Shown piece after piece: positions 40,225-48,936 of a stretch of 64,000 nucleotides of DNA (position 1 is the first letter of the stretch; each line of letters begins with the position of its first letter). Source of the DNA: Dehalococcoidia bacterium (GTDB lineage Bacteria; Chloroflexota; Dehalococcoidia; GIF9; UBA5629); NCBI GenBank assembly GCA_041653995.1, contig JBAZEK010000001.1:1054001-1118000 (forward strand). Reading direction: 5' to 3'. The notes beneath the pieces were generated by a model. The model did not search any database and was not told the DNA's origin. It saw nothing but the letters and a program-made list of their open reading frames with translations. Made by a program: the position numbers and the translations under genes.

Positions 40225-42909
40225 GTGAAAAAAAACATAGCATCTCAGATATTGGTGGCGATTCTTACTCTGGCTTTATTGTTTGTATCTGCGCCCGTCG
40301 TCGCTGATTCCGGTCTCACCAGCGGGTTTGTAAAAATCAAGGACTGGGATGAGACACATGAAGCCTTCAGTTTTTCATCGGGACAAGTTGCCTGGGGCAG
40401 CGGCGACTTCTTTATTTCACCCAGAGGGATCCATGTTTTTGAATCTCCCGGCATCATCGATATGGGTTTGGTATATCTTGACGATGTAGGCGAGGCGCCG
40501 GCAGCGGGATATGTGGAGATGGCTGCGCCGGTTGATGGTCATACATATGTTGTGCGCTCCAATGGAAAGTACGGTAAATTCTATCTCGAGGAGACCTATG
40601 ATTGGCTGACCCCTATCCAATATGGGATTTCATGGGTGTATCAGCCCAACGGAACCAGGTCGCTTGGAGGCGCAGCATCAACCAGCCAGACTGTTACCTC
40701 CGGACAAACAGGGGCCGCAACAGATACAGGTTGTACCTATGAGCAGTACATCGCAGCTTACAACAAGCTGACCTACTTGATGTCCCAGGGCAAGGGAGAT
40801 ACGCCGGAAGCCCAGGCTGCCTATGCGGAATACGCAAAGGTTAAGGCCTGCTATGAGAGCGGTAGCACGGGAACGGGGCAATCATCCACACCTGCAACTA
40901 CAACTACCACTACGCCGACCACCCCCACTACTACTACTACTACTGCCACTACGACCACGCCTCAACAGACCGGGTGCACGCAGTATCGCATACCACCTGC
41001 CGAAAAGTGGTCCGGCTCATGGTTCAACACCGGCATCAGCTTGCCTGCCAGACAGACGGTTTCCATTACGGCATCGGGGACTGTCAGACCGAGCCTGGGC
41101 ATGGACGTATATTGCGGACCCGAAGGAACATTCGCGGTTGACTACTGGCTGAAGGATTACTCATTCCTCTCAGGTTGCGGCCATGCAGCGTTGATCGCCA
41201 GGATCGGATCAGCAGGGACTCCGATGTGTATCGGCACAGGCACCTCTTTCTCCACTCCCACAGGGGGTGAGCTCTGGCTCGGAATAAACGACACCGATCC
41301 TGCCAACAATTCCGGCTCATATGCGGTCGAGGTGTGCCTGGGACAGACCTCACCGTCTGCTACTACCACTACTATACCTGCAACCACTCCTGCAGGCACG
41401 ACTTCATCTACATCAACGTCCGCCGTTACGAGCCTGTCCTGTGCAAACAAGGACAATGAAGAGAAAGGGTGTGGACCTTTCTATGGTGCGCATACATATC
41501 TATTTGGAGCTCAAAATGTAACATCAGTAGTTGCGCGTTTTGACACCGGCCGAAGGTTCAACTGTCGGAGTGTCGTGACATTTGACGTTTACCGAAACGG
41601 GGTATGGCAGACGATAAAAACGGTGGATGCTGTATCATCGTCAGGAAATTCCGAGTTTGCGCCTATTGAGGTTCAGGTACCTGTCAACGATACCATTTCC
41701 GGCTTCAGAATTTCTGATGGGTGTGTATGTTGCATAGACTTCTCCGAAATCACGATTTACGGCTCACAATCATTACCTCAATCATCAACAACCACTTCTA
41801 CTAGTGCGTCAAATGTATTCGGCTCCACTCAGATCCTCAACAAGGGTTTCAAGGGCAATATCTATTATTTGGAGGAGGGAACGAGTCACCTTCCCGATTT
41901 CTCAAAAATGACTCCCGTCGGCACAATTTACATTGAGCAACTGGATATACCTGACAGGGATTTCACCGAGGGATTCCCGGGCATTACCAACAGGTTTGAA
42001 TGGTTCGGAATCTCCTATGTCGGCGGAGTTTTTATCCCAGCCGAGGGCTATTACACATTCAAATTGACGTCCGATGACGGCGCCAAACTTTATATCGATG
42101 GTGAGCTGAAGATCGACAACGATGGGATACACCCATTCAGAACCCAAACAAAACAGGTGTATCTGACCAGAGGAGATCATGTTATAAAGGTTGATTATTT
42201 TCAGGGTCCAAGAGCCCGTTTATGCCTCCAGTTACATGTTCAAACTCCGGGTGGAGCAGAAGACCCGCTGAAACCCGGGCTCGACCCGTCCCAAATAGTA
42301 TCTCCCGCTCCTGCATCGACCACCACTACCATTACGACAACCATACCTGCAGGCACTGCGCTCATTGCCGAGTCCAGGACCGTTATGACCGGCGGTACGG
42401 TTCAGGTGCCGATTTATTTCCAGGATGCTCAGAGCGTCGGCAGTCTGGGTTTCACACTATCTTACGATCCTGCAGTATTGCAGGTGGTAAAAGTATCCAA
42501 GGGATCCCTGCTGGCGCCGGCTACCTTTACATCCAGCGACCAATCCGGTTCCATTATTTTCGGTTTTGCTTCGCCCCAGGCGATCAGCGGCAACGGCTCC
42601 GCGGCCATTGTTGAATTCAGGGCTCTGGGCAGCGCGGGCAGCACAAGTGCTTTGACGCTGTCTGAGATACTGGCAACCAGCTATTACGGCTCCTCACTGA
42701 CCGTCAGCCCCGTCAACGGCCTGCTTACCATCGGGCAAAATCAGCCGGGCGATGCCGACGGAGACGGCAAACTCAGTGTGCTGGATGCGCTGATTGCCCT
42801 TAAAATGTATGTCAAGTCGCTCCCGCTGGACCTGATAGCTGATATCAACCAGGATGGGAGGGTCACCCCCGAGGATGCCAGGTTGATTATGGAGAAGGCC
42901 AAGCCATAA
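40225..42909 (+). CDS. secreted multidomain protein with PA14, cohesin and dockerin domains
   Basis: 894 residues. A signal peptide (about 1-28, ending APVVADS) precedes an N-terminal domain of unknown type and Thr-rich linkers (TTTTTPTTPT). A PA14-type domain (about 530-670: 'GFKGNIYYLEEG', 'FTFKLTSDDGAKLYIDGE') is followed by a cohesin-like domain (about 710-835: 'GFTLSYDPAVLQVVKVSKGSL'). A C-terminal dockerin has two Ca-binding loops ('DADGDGKLSVLDAL', 'DINQDGRVTPEDA'). Cohesin and dockerin in one chain allow self-assembly or chaining. PA14 often binds carbohydrate. No catalytic domain is seen. Confidence 0.85.
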   Translation: MKKNIASQILVAILTLALLFVSAPVVADSGLTSGFVKIKDWDETHEAFSFSSGQVAWGSGDFFISPRGIHVFESPGIIDMGLVYLDDVGEAPAAGYVEMAAPVDGHTYVVRSNGKYGKFYLEETYDWLTPIQYGISWVYQPNGTRSLGGAASTSQTVTSGQTGAATDTGCTYEQYIAAYNKLTYLMSQGKGDTPEAQAAYAEYAKVKACYESGSTGTGQSSTPATTTTTTPTTPTTTTTTATTTTPQQTGCTQYRIPPAEKWSGSWFNTGISLPARQTVSITASGTVRPSLGMDVYCGPEGTFAVDYWLKDYSFLSGCGHAALIARIGSAGTPMCIGTGTSFSTPTGGELWLGINDTDPANNSGSYAVEVCLGQTSPSATTTTIPATTPAGTTSSTSTSAVTSLSCANKDNEEKGCGPFYGAHTYLFGAQNVTSVVARFDTGRRFNCRSVVTFDVYRNGVWQTIKTVDAVSSSGNSEFAPIEVQVPVNDTISGFRISDGCVCCIDFSEITIYGSQSLPQSSTTTSTSASNVFGSTQILNKGFKGNIYYLEEGTSHLPDFSKMTPVGTIYIEQLDIPDRDFTEGFPGITNRFEWFGISYVGGVFIPAEGYYTFKLTSDDGAKLYIDGELKIDNDGIHPFRTQTKQVYLTRGDHVIKVDYFQGPRARLCLQLHVQTPGGAEDPLKPGLDPSQIVSPAPASTTTTITTTIPAGTALIAESRTVMTGGTVQVPIYFQDAQSVGSLGFTLSYDPAVLQVVKVSKGSLLAPATFTSSDQSGSIIFGFASPQAISGNGSAAIVEFRALGSAGSTSALTLSEILATSYYGSSLTVSPVNGLLTIGQNQPGDADGDGKLSVLDALIALKMYVKSLPLDLIADINQDGRVTPEDARLIMEKAKP

Positions 42910-42927
42910 TAAAGGAAGGTGATGATC

Positions 42928-43410
42928 ATGAAATCAGGTACCATTTGTCGGACTTTAATCATTGCGGCGCTGGCCGCCTTAATAATCATACCGGCGGCCG
43001 GCTGCATCAAGCTGCCCCGGAAGGCTGCTTCGACAAGCGGGCAGTTGAAGGTCCCCATTAATGCTGTCAACGCCGGCAACCTGGGTAGCCTTGAGTTTGA
43101 ATTGGTATATGACCCCGCTATCGTACAGGCGGAGGGCGTGACAAAGGGCGATCTGGCGGATAATGCCATGCTTGATTTCAGTCTGTCACGTACCGGCCGC
43201 ATATGGGTGGCCCTGGTGGATTCCAACGGTTTAAACGGCAACGGTTCCCTGGCCGTGATATCCTTCCACAGGGTGGGAAGCGGGCAAACGGCGGCCACCC
43301 TTAAACTGGAAAATGTCATTGCCCACGACGCCATCAACCTTGTTGATATCATAACCAGCACCACCGCGGGAAGTCTAACAACACCACCGGTTATAAATTT
43401 TACCCGCTGA
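42928..43410 (+). CDS. lipoprotein carrying a cohesin-like domain
   Basis: 160 residues from the ATG at 42928 (AAGGAAGG eight nt upstream; an ATG at 42922 and GTG at 42919 are closer to it). The lipoprotein signal ends 'IIPAAGC'. A cohesin-like domain fills the rest: 'GQLKVPINAVNAGNLGSLEFELVYDPAIVQAEGVTKGDL', 'GNGSLAVISFHRVG'. It is probably a lipid-anchored receptor for the dockerin of the preceding protein, 18 nt upstream in the same operon. Pairing specificity is not testable here. Confidence 0.78.
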   Translation: MKSGTICRTLIIAALAALIIIPAAGCIKLPRKAASTSGQLKVPINAVNAGNLGSLEFELVYDPAIVQAEGVTKGDLADNAMLDFSLSRTGRIWVALVDSNGLNGNGSLAVISFHRVGSGQTAATLKLENVIAHDAINLVDIITSTTAGSLTTPPVINFTR

Positions 43411-43453
43411 GGAGATAGAGCGGCCAACCGGAAAGCTGATCTACCACTGGGTT

Positions 43454-44455
43454 ATGGATATGTCTGAGATCAGACAGGATATTACCACTGAAGAATGGGT
43501 CATTATAGCGAAAGAAAGGGCGCTGAGGCCGTCCGAATTCGCCCGTCAGCAGTCCAGACCGGAACTTCCTGCATTTTCAGCATCATGCCCGTTTTGCCCC
43601 GGCAACGAATCGATGACGCCGGGAGAAATACTTATATACCGGGATAAAGAGGCCCCAGGATGGCGCGTGAGAGTTGTATCAAATAAGTTTCCTGCGCTCA
43701 AACCGGGCGGCAGTACCGTAAGGAAGATCGAGTCAGGATTATTCATGAGCATGGACGGCGTTGGAATACATGAGGTTATTGTGGAAACACCGGAACACAA
43801 TAAAATCCTGTCATTGCAGGAAGCCGGCGGCATTGCAGATATCCTGCGCGCCTACCGGGAAAGGTACAACGCCATGAAACAGGAATCCTTCGTAAAGCTT
43901 ATCACTATCTATAAAAATTATGGACCGAAGGCGGGCACTACGCTGGAGCACTCGCATTCGCAATTGATAGCTACGCCTGTCGTGCCCAGATATATGCGAA
44001 TACAATTTGAAGTTGCTACAAGATATTATGACAATATCGGCAGGTGCCTTTACTGCGACCTGGCAAGCCATGAAATTAGCACATCCGACCGACTGGTAAT
44101 GGAAACGGAATTTTTCACAGTCTTCCACCCATTTGCTTCACACACACCTTTTGAGACTTGGATTATACCTAAAAGGGGGCAGGCATCCTTTGGCAATACA
44201 ACGACACAAGAGCTGGCTGACCTGGCACATGTACTGCGATCTGTATTATTGAAGATTTATACGGGTTTGAATAATCCCGATTATAACTATGTTATCAGTA
44301 GCGCCCCGGTGGATGATGAAAATAAAGACTATTACAGCTGGCACATCAGGATTATCCCCAGGCTGACGGAACTGGTCGGATTTGAAATCGGGTCAGGCAT
44401 CAACCTGAACACTGCTTTACCGGAAGAGACAGCCCGATTCATGCGTGACCTGTAG
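43454..44455 (+). CDS. galT: galactose-1-phosphate uridylyltransferase
   Basis: 333 residues. GalT family: Zn ligands CPFC ('SCPFCPGNESMTPGE') and the active-site segment 'NYGPKAGTTLEHSHSQLIATPVVP', where the nucleophilic His is the second of H-x-H. A second CxxC is 'CLYCDLASHE'. It transfers UMP between UDP-glucose and galactose-1-phosphate in the Leloir pathway. The nucleophile triad reads HSH rather than the usual HPH, as in several bacterial and archaeal homologues; some of these act as ADP/UDP-sugar transferases, so sugar specificity is not certain. Confidence 0.88.
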   Translation: MDMSEIRQDITTEEWVIIAKERALRPSEFARQQSRPELPAFSASCPFCPGNESMTPGEILIYRDKEAPGWRVRVVSNKFPALKPGGSTVRKIESGLFMSMDGVGIHEVIVETPEHNKILSLQEAGGIADILRAYRERYNAMKQESFVKLITIYKNYGPKAGTTLEHSHSQLIATPVVPRYMRIQFEVATRYYDNIGRCLYCDLASHEISTSDRLVMETEFFTVFHPFASHTPFETWIIPKRGQASFGNTTTQELADLAHVLRSVLLKIYTGLNNPDYNYVISSAPVDDENKDYYSWHIRIIPRLTELVGFEIGSGINLNTALPEETARFMRDL

Positions 44456-44498
44456 TATAATTAATTTTAGTAATGATAGTGTGGAGATGGTGGCTAAC

Positions 44499-45935
44499 AT
44501 GAAAAACATCCTTTCGTCCAGGTTTCCGGTTCTCGCCGTCTTACTGATCCTATTGAGCACTACTTTTACAGCATGTGTATCCTCCGGGCAAGCCACCCCG
44601 CAAAGCGTCAGCCCTCAGGAGGCCCGGCAGATATCCTATAATGCCGCAATATACGGCTTCCCGCTGGTCGTAATGGACCTGACCCGGCAGGTCATGACGG
44701 CGGTTCCCACAGCCAATGCGAACGGGTCACCGGTCAACCAGTTCGGCAATAAGAAGGTCTTTCCGGATGCAACATTTACCAACGTGGTGAACCCTAATGC
44801 CGATACGCTTTATTCATCGGCCTGGATAGACACCTCTAAAGAACCAATTATCCTTTCTTTGCCGGATACTCAAGGACGCTACTACCTGATGCCCATGTTC
44901 AACTGCTGGACCGATTGCTTTGCCTCGCCTGGATCACGCACCACCGGCACCGGCGCCGGCAGCTACGCCATCACCGGTCCAGGCTGGGGCGGCGGGTTGC
45001 CTGAAGGCCTCCCTGAGATGAGGTCTTCCACCCGTTGGGTCTGGATAGTCGGTCGCATCGCTTGTAGCGGACCCGCAGATTATGAAAACGTCTGGAACCT
45101 CCAGGACCGGTTAAAGCTGACGCCGCTCTCCGCCTGGGGCACGGATTATGTACCGCCGGCTGACGTTCCGGTCGATCCTGCTGTTAATACCAAAGTCTCT
45201 CCTTTGAATCAGTTGCTGGCCCTGGATTCAGCCGGCTACTTCAACTACGTGTGTCGGTTGATGGTCGACAATCCTCCCTATGACGCAGATGCGCCGATGC
45301 TGGCCGACATGGCAAAGATAGGCATTAAGCCCGGAGCCGACTATGAATCATATTTTGCCGGGCTAAATGATAGTCTCAAGTCTGCAATTCAAACCGGTTA
45401 CAAGTCCGCTCTGGCCGATATTCCCGTAACAGACCTGGGTAAAGAGAAAAACGGGTGGCAGCTCCCCACCAATACCGGCAACTATGGGACCGATTATACA
45501 GTCAGGGCGGTTATCGCCTACAGGGGGCTGGGCGCAAATCTAATCGATGATGCTTTCTATGCCTCGGCTTCAACCGACGGCGACGGGACAATATTTTCCA
45601 GCGATAACAAATATATACTTCATTTCAACAAGGACGAGATACCGCCGGTAAACGGATTCTGGTCTCTCTCCATGTACAATGACAAGATCATGTTCGTGGC
45701 CAATCCGATCAACAGGTACAGCCTGGGCTCATTAAGCGATCCGCCCCTGATAAAAAATCCTGACGGGTCTCTCGACATCTATATACAGCGCGATGCGCCT
45801 GACTCCGCCGTAATGAACAACTGGTTACCTGCACCGGCCGGCGGCGGCTTTCAGATGACGCTGCGCCTGTACTGGCCGCAGCAACCGGTGGTAGACCAGC
45901 AATGGGCGCCGCCGGCAGTACAACCGGTCAAGTAG
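44499..45935 (+). CDS. DUF1254/DUF1214 lipoprotein
   Basis: 478 residues from the ATG at 44499. The lipoprotein signal ends 'TTFTAC' (Cys about 25). An N-terminal DUF1254 part (about 40-190: 'AIYGFPLVVMDLTRQVMT', 'NADTLYSSAWIDTSKEPIILSLPD') is followed by a C-terminal DUF1214 part (about 350-470: 'GFWSLSMYNDKIMFVANPINRYS'). This domain pair is widespread in envelope proteins of unknown function. Confidence 0.88.
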   Translation: MKNILSSRFPVLAVLLILLSTTFTACVSSGQATPQSVSPQEARQISYNAAIYGFPLVVMDLTRQVMTAVPTANANGSPVNQFGNKKVFPDATFTNVVNPNADTLYSSAWIDTSKEPIILSLPDTQGRYYLMPMFNCWTDCFASPGSRTTGTGAGSYAITGPGWGGGLPEGLPEMRSSTRWVWIVGRIACSGPADYENVWNLQDRLKLTPLSAWGTDYVPPADVPVDPAVNTKVSPLNQLLALDSAGYFNYVCRLMVDNPPYDADAPMLADMAKIGIKPGADYESYFAGLNDSLKSAIQTGYKSALADIPVTDLGKEKNGWQLPTNTGNYGTDYTVRAVIAYRGLGANLIDDAFYASASTDGDGTIFSSDNKYILHFNKDEIPPVNGFWSLSMYNDKIMFVANPINRYSLGSLSDPPLIKNPDGSLDIYIQRDAPDSAVMNNWLPAPAGGGFQMTLRLYWPQQPVVDQQWAPPAVQPVK

Positions 45936-46038
45936 AGTCAATATATCGTTCAATAGCACCGAGCATGCCTGTCAGCCTAATACTTTGACAGTCGACAGGA
46001 ACGGCAATACAATTTTGATGGATTGGGGGTATGCATTT

Positions 46039-47823
46039 ATGAAGCACAACTGCAAATATAAAATCATCTATCTGATGTCGGTCATTTGTATACTGGCCCT
46101 GTGTTTGCCGGGATGCGTATCCGGCGGCGCTCAAAATCAGGTCAGCGCATATCCGATTGATACTGACGTCCGGACTACGGTGCACAGGACGATCGCTCTC
46201 AATGAAAACATCTCCGGTCTCAGCTCTCTTGAGCTTTCCAAAGTCTCGGAATATGGCAAATACGGTTACGGCAAGTGGACCTATGGCCAGGGCATCCCCA
46301 ACGAGCTGCGCACCGATATCATGCCGGCCGGTGATGCCGCCGCGTCGGTAAGCAGGAAAACCAGGCTACTGAATTTCTTCGCTATAACCGATGTCCATAT
46401 AACCGATAAAGAATCCCCATCCCAGTTGATCTACCTGCAGCAGTTAAATTCCAAAGACGCCGAGGTCACTTCGATATACTCGCCGGTGATGCTTTGCACA
46501 ACTCAGGTACTGGATGCGGCCGTACAGACCATAAACGCGCTTCACAGGCAAAATCCGTTTGATTTCGGCATCTCACTGGGCGACGTATCCAACAGCACCC
46601 AGTACAACGAAACAAGGTGGTATATAGATTTGCTGGACGGCAAGGTCATCAATCCGAGTTCCGGCGCCCATGCCGGGGCTGAAGCCATCGACTACCAGAA
46701 GCCTTTCAAGGCGGCAGGCCTGGATAAGACTATTCCCTGGTACCAGACGCTGGGCAACCACGATCATTTCTGGATCGGTTCAATCCCTGTCAACGACTTC
46801 CTGCGCCAATCGTACACCAGCGATACAATCCTGGCTGCCGGCGATGTCCTGGCCGACCCCAGAAATTTAAACAAACCTGATTATTATATGGGCGTAATCG
46901 ACGGCTCGACTCCTTACGGAGAAATAAGGGGAGCCGGGCCGGTAGCCAACTTCAATAGTCCTCCCAAGGTCGTAGCCGACCCGGACCGCCGGTCACTCTT
47001 GAGAACCGAGTGGATCAACGAGTTCTTCAATACAACTTCCAGTCCTGTCGGCCACGGCTTCAACCTGGTCGACCCCGGCCAGCCGGAGGGATTCGCCTGT
47101 TATAGCTTCGTCCCCAAATCAACAATACCGCTCAAAGTAATTGTGCTGGATGATACGCAACGGGAAGATGATGGCTCGGCCGATATCCACGGCCACGGTT
47201 TCCTCGACCAGGCGCGCTGGGAATGGCTCAAGAAAGAGTTGGCGAACGGCCAGGCCGCCGGCCAGTTGATGATCGTCGCGGCACATATACCCATCGGCGT
47301 TCAACCCGACAATACGGAGCTAGAATGGTGGAACAGTCCTCAGAATGCCGTCACCCTGCCGGACCTGCTGAAGGAACTGGAAAATAATCCAAATCTGATT
47401 ATGTGGATATCAGGGCACCGCCACCTCAATACCATCAAAGCGTTTGTGTCCACCGATCCCGCCAGGCCCGAATGCGGTTTCTGGCAGGTTGAAACGTCGT
47501 CACTGAGGGATTTCCCCCAGCAGTTCCGCACCTTCGAAATATATCTCAACAGCGATTACACGGTCTCAATCGTAGCAACCGATGTCGATCCTTCGGTCAA
47601 AGAGGGAACGCCGGCCGCCAGATCACGCGCTTACGCAGTGGCCGCGCAGGAGATCGTCAAGAACAATCTGAGTCCGGTCTTTGCCGGAGCCGATCCCACC
47701 ATCCCTGATCCGACTATTCCGGATCCCACCATCAGGCCGATGCCGACACTTTCCTATAATGCAGAGCTTCTCAAGCAGCTGAGCCCGGCGATGAAGGCCA
47801 AATTGCAGGCGCTCTTCCCATAA
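46039..47823 (+). CDS. metallophosphoesterase lipoprotein
   Basis: 594 residues from the ATG at 46039. The lipoprotein signal ends 'LCLPGC'. Calcineurin-like phosphoesterase motifs in order: 'ITDVHITD' (D-x-H), 'GISLGDVSN' (GD), 'LGNHDHFW' (GNHD), 'VAAHIPIG' and 'WISGHRHLN' (GHxH). It resembles the TIGR03767/03768-type secreted metallophosphoesterases in length. The substrate is unknown. A short repeat IPDPTIPDPTI lies near the C terminus. Confidence 0.87.
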   Translation: MKHNCKYKIIYLMSVICILALCLPGCVSGGAQNQVSAYPIDTDVRTTVHRTIALNENISGLSSLELSKVSEYGKYGYGKWTYGQGIPNELRTDIMPAGDAAASVSRKTRLLNFFAITDVHITDKESPSQLIYLQQLNSKDAEVTSIYSPVMLCTTQVLDAAVQTINALHRQNPFDFGISLGDVSNSTQYNETRWYIDLLDGKVINPSSGAHAGAEAIDYQKPFKAAGLDKTIPWYQTLGNHDHFWIGSIPVNDFLRQSYTSDTILAAGDVLADPRNLNKPDYYMGVIDGSTPYGEIRGAGPVANFNSPPKVVADPDRRSLLRTEWINEFFNTTSSPVGHGFNLVDPGQPEGFACYSFVPKSTIPLKVIVLDDTQREDDGSADIHGHGFLDQARWEWLKKELANGQAAGQLMIVAAHIPIGVQPDNTELEWWNSPQNAVTLPDLLKELENNPNLIMWISGHRHLNTIKAFVSTDPARPECGFWQVETSSLRDFPQQFRTFEIYLNSDYTVSIVATDVDPSVKEGTPAARSRAYAVAAQEIVKNNLSPVFAGADPTIPDPTIPDPTIRPMPTLSYNAELLKQLSPAMKAKLQALFP

Positions 47824-47893
47824 GCAGCGCTCGACTTAATTAATGATATAACTGAATATGTAAGCCGCAAGTGATACCGAGTCCTGCCAGGTC

Positions 47894-48232
47894 TCAGTAG
47901 CTCTTTGATGAGTCCAGTTTATCACTCCACAACTGCTTGAGCATTTTCAGGTCATCTATAAACTCTTCCTGTGTCTGCTCTTTCTTCTTCTCAAGTGACT
48001 CCAGTATCTCAAAGGCAAAAGCCTCGCCTCCAGACGATTCCCACGCTTCCTTCAAGCGGAGGTCAAGGCAAGAGCCCGAAGATATCGTAAAATTGAAGCT
48101 GTTTTGCTTTGCTTGAAGGTTAGGTGTGCAGTCCAATAAATACATCCCGTTGTGAGTATTGATCAACCTGTATACTCCGCCAACAACCTTCGCCTGCTTA
48201 TATTCATTTATAAGTGTTTTTCTTCTATCCAT
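47894..48232 (-). CDS. GIY-YIG-like nuclease family protein
   Basis: A 112-residue protein whose 'VGGVYRLINTHNGMYLLDCTPNLQA' resembles the GIY-YIG core (GVY...YLL), with a helical C-terminal region rich in Glu/Lys. The second Tyr-Gly pair is weak (MYLLD), so catalysis is doubtful. It lies directly to the left of the displaced tRNA-Met fragment, so it may belong to the same mobile remnant. Confidence 0.6.
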   Translation of the reverse strand: MDRRKTLINEYKQAKVVGGVYRLINTHNGMYLLDCTPNLQAKQNSFNFTISSGSCLDLRLKEAWESSGGEAFAFEILESLEKKKEQTQEEFIDDLKMLKQLWSDKLDSSKSY

Positions 48233-48260
48233 TTCGATCCGAATTCAAAAAAGTAAAAAA

Positions 48261-48298
48261 TGGCAGCGACTGGGATTGAACCAGTGACCAAGGGCTTA
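48261..48298 (-). repeat. attachment-site-like repeat, left copy (3' half of tRNA-Met)
   Basis: 38 bp identical to 48609-48646 of the intact tRNA-Met, from the discriminator to the anticodon loop. No tRNA 5' half or CCA is present. Confidence 0.9.
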
Positions 48299-48505
48299 AC
48301 AAAACCTTTGTCTGAGCGGAATTAATATTTGGGATTTAGGCCAGCCTGTTTGCACAACCAGTATCATCTCAGTTAGAGCATCTTTCAACATTTCACGACA
48401 TTCATCGATATCTTTACCCTCGGTAATCACCTCAGGCCATTCAACCAGCTGTCCCATATAACCCGAACTTATCTTTGTGTATTTTGCAGTGTAGCTCTTA
48501 ACCAT
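48296..48505 (-). CDS. HicB-family antitoxin-like protein between tRNA-Met repeats
   Basis: 69 residues with the HicB fold pattern: 'YTAKYTKISSGYMGQLVEWPEVITEGKDIDECREMLKDALTEMI'. HicB proteins neutralise HicA RNA-binding toxins or act alone as regulators; no hicA is adjacent. Its stop codon is made of the first three bases of the left repeat (48298-48296). It is the only gene in the 348-bp interval between the two tRNA-Met half copies. Confidence 0.75.
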   Translation of the reverse strand: MVKSYTAKYTKISSGYMGQLVEWPEVITEGKDIDECREMLKDALTEMILVVQTGWPKSQILIPLRQRFC

Positions 48506-48605
48506 GTATTGCCTCCGTGCAAAGACCTATGACTATTATAGCAGTTACTCAAAGATGCGGAGATTGATACGTCACCGGATTCCCTGCGATAACATGGTAG
48601 AGGGT

Positions 48606-48680
48606 TGGTGGCAGCGACTGGGATTGAACCAGTGACCAAGGGCTTATGAGTCCCCTGCTCTACCGCTGAGCTACGCTGCC
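48606..48680 (-). tRNA. tRNA-Met(CAU)
   Basis: 75 nt with encoded CCA. Acceptor GGCAGCG pairs with CGCTGCC; the anticodon loop is CTCATAA, anticodon CAT. The closing anticodon-stem pair is an A-G mismatch, so it is slightly irregular. The paired first acceptor base and the D-arm fit an elongator (or Ile-lysidine type) rather than an initiator tRNA. It hosts the small duplication at 48261-48298; the matching part is 48609-48646. Confidence 0.88.
48609..48646 (-). repeat. attachment-site-like repeat, right copy (inside tRNA-Met)
   Basis: 38 bp identical to 48261-48298, inside the intact tRNA gene. Confidence 0.9.
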
Positions 48681-48829
48681 ACGCCGAAAAACCTGTGATA
48701 ATTAAAGGACAGCAAATATTTTAGCACTAAACTACCAACTTTTGCTACAGGTCCCTGCTCATCATCAGTAAACCTGCACGAGTCGGCATAAATACCCCGC
48801 CAGGTATACCTGATTTCACGAAAATGGCA

Positions 48830-48858
48830 TTGACATAGATACGACCATGTGTTACTTT
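48830..48858 (+). promoter_or_regulatory. candidate promoter of the MFS gene
   Basis: Perfect TTGACA (48830-48835), 17-nt spacer and a weak TACTTT (48853-48858), about 78 nt before the ATG. Confidence 0.4.
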
Positions 48859-48936
48859 GACCAGACCCCATGTAGTCAAGGTTGGAGCAGGCACGGCAGC
48901 AAAAACGGCATCTTAAAATCTTACGAGGAGGTTGGC

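Noticed and set aside
42741..43427. Antisense frame over the cohesin lipoprotein
   Set aside because: Overlaps two well-supported sense genes and has no domain.
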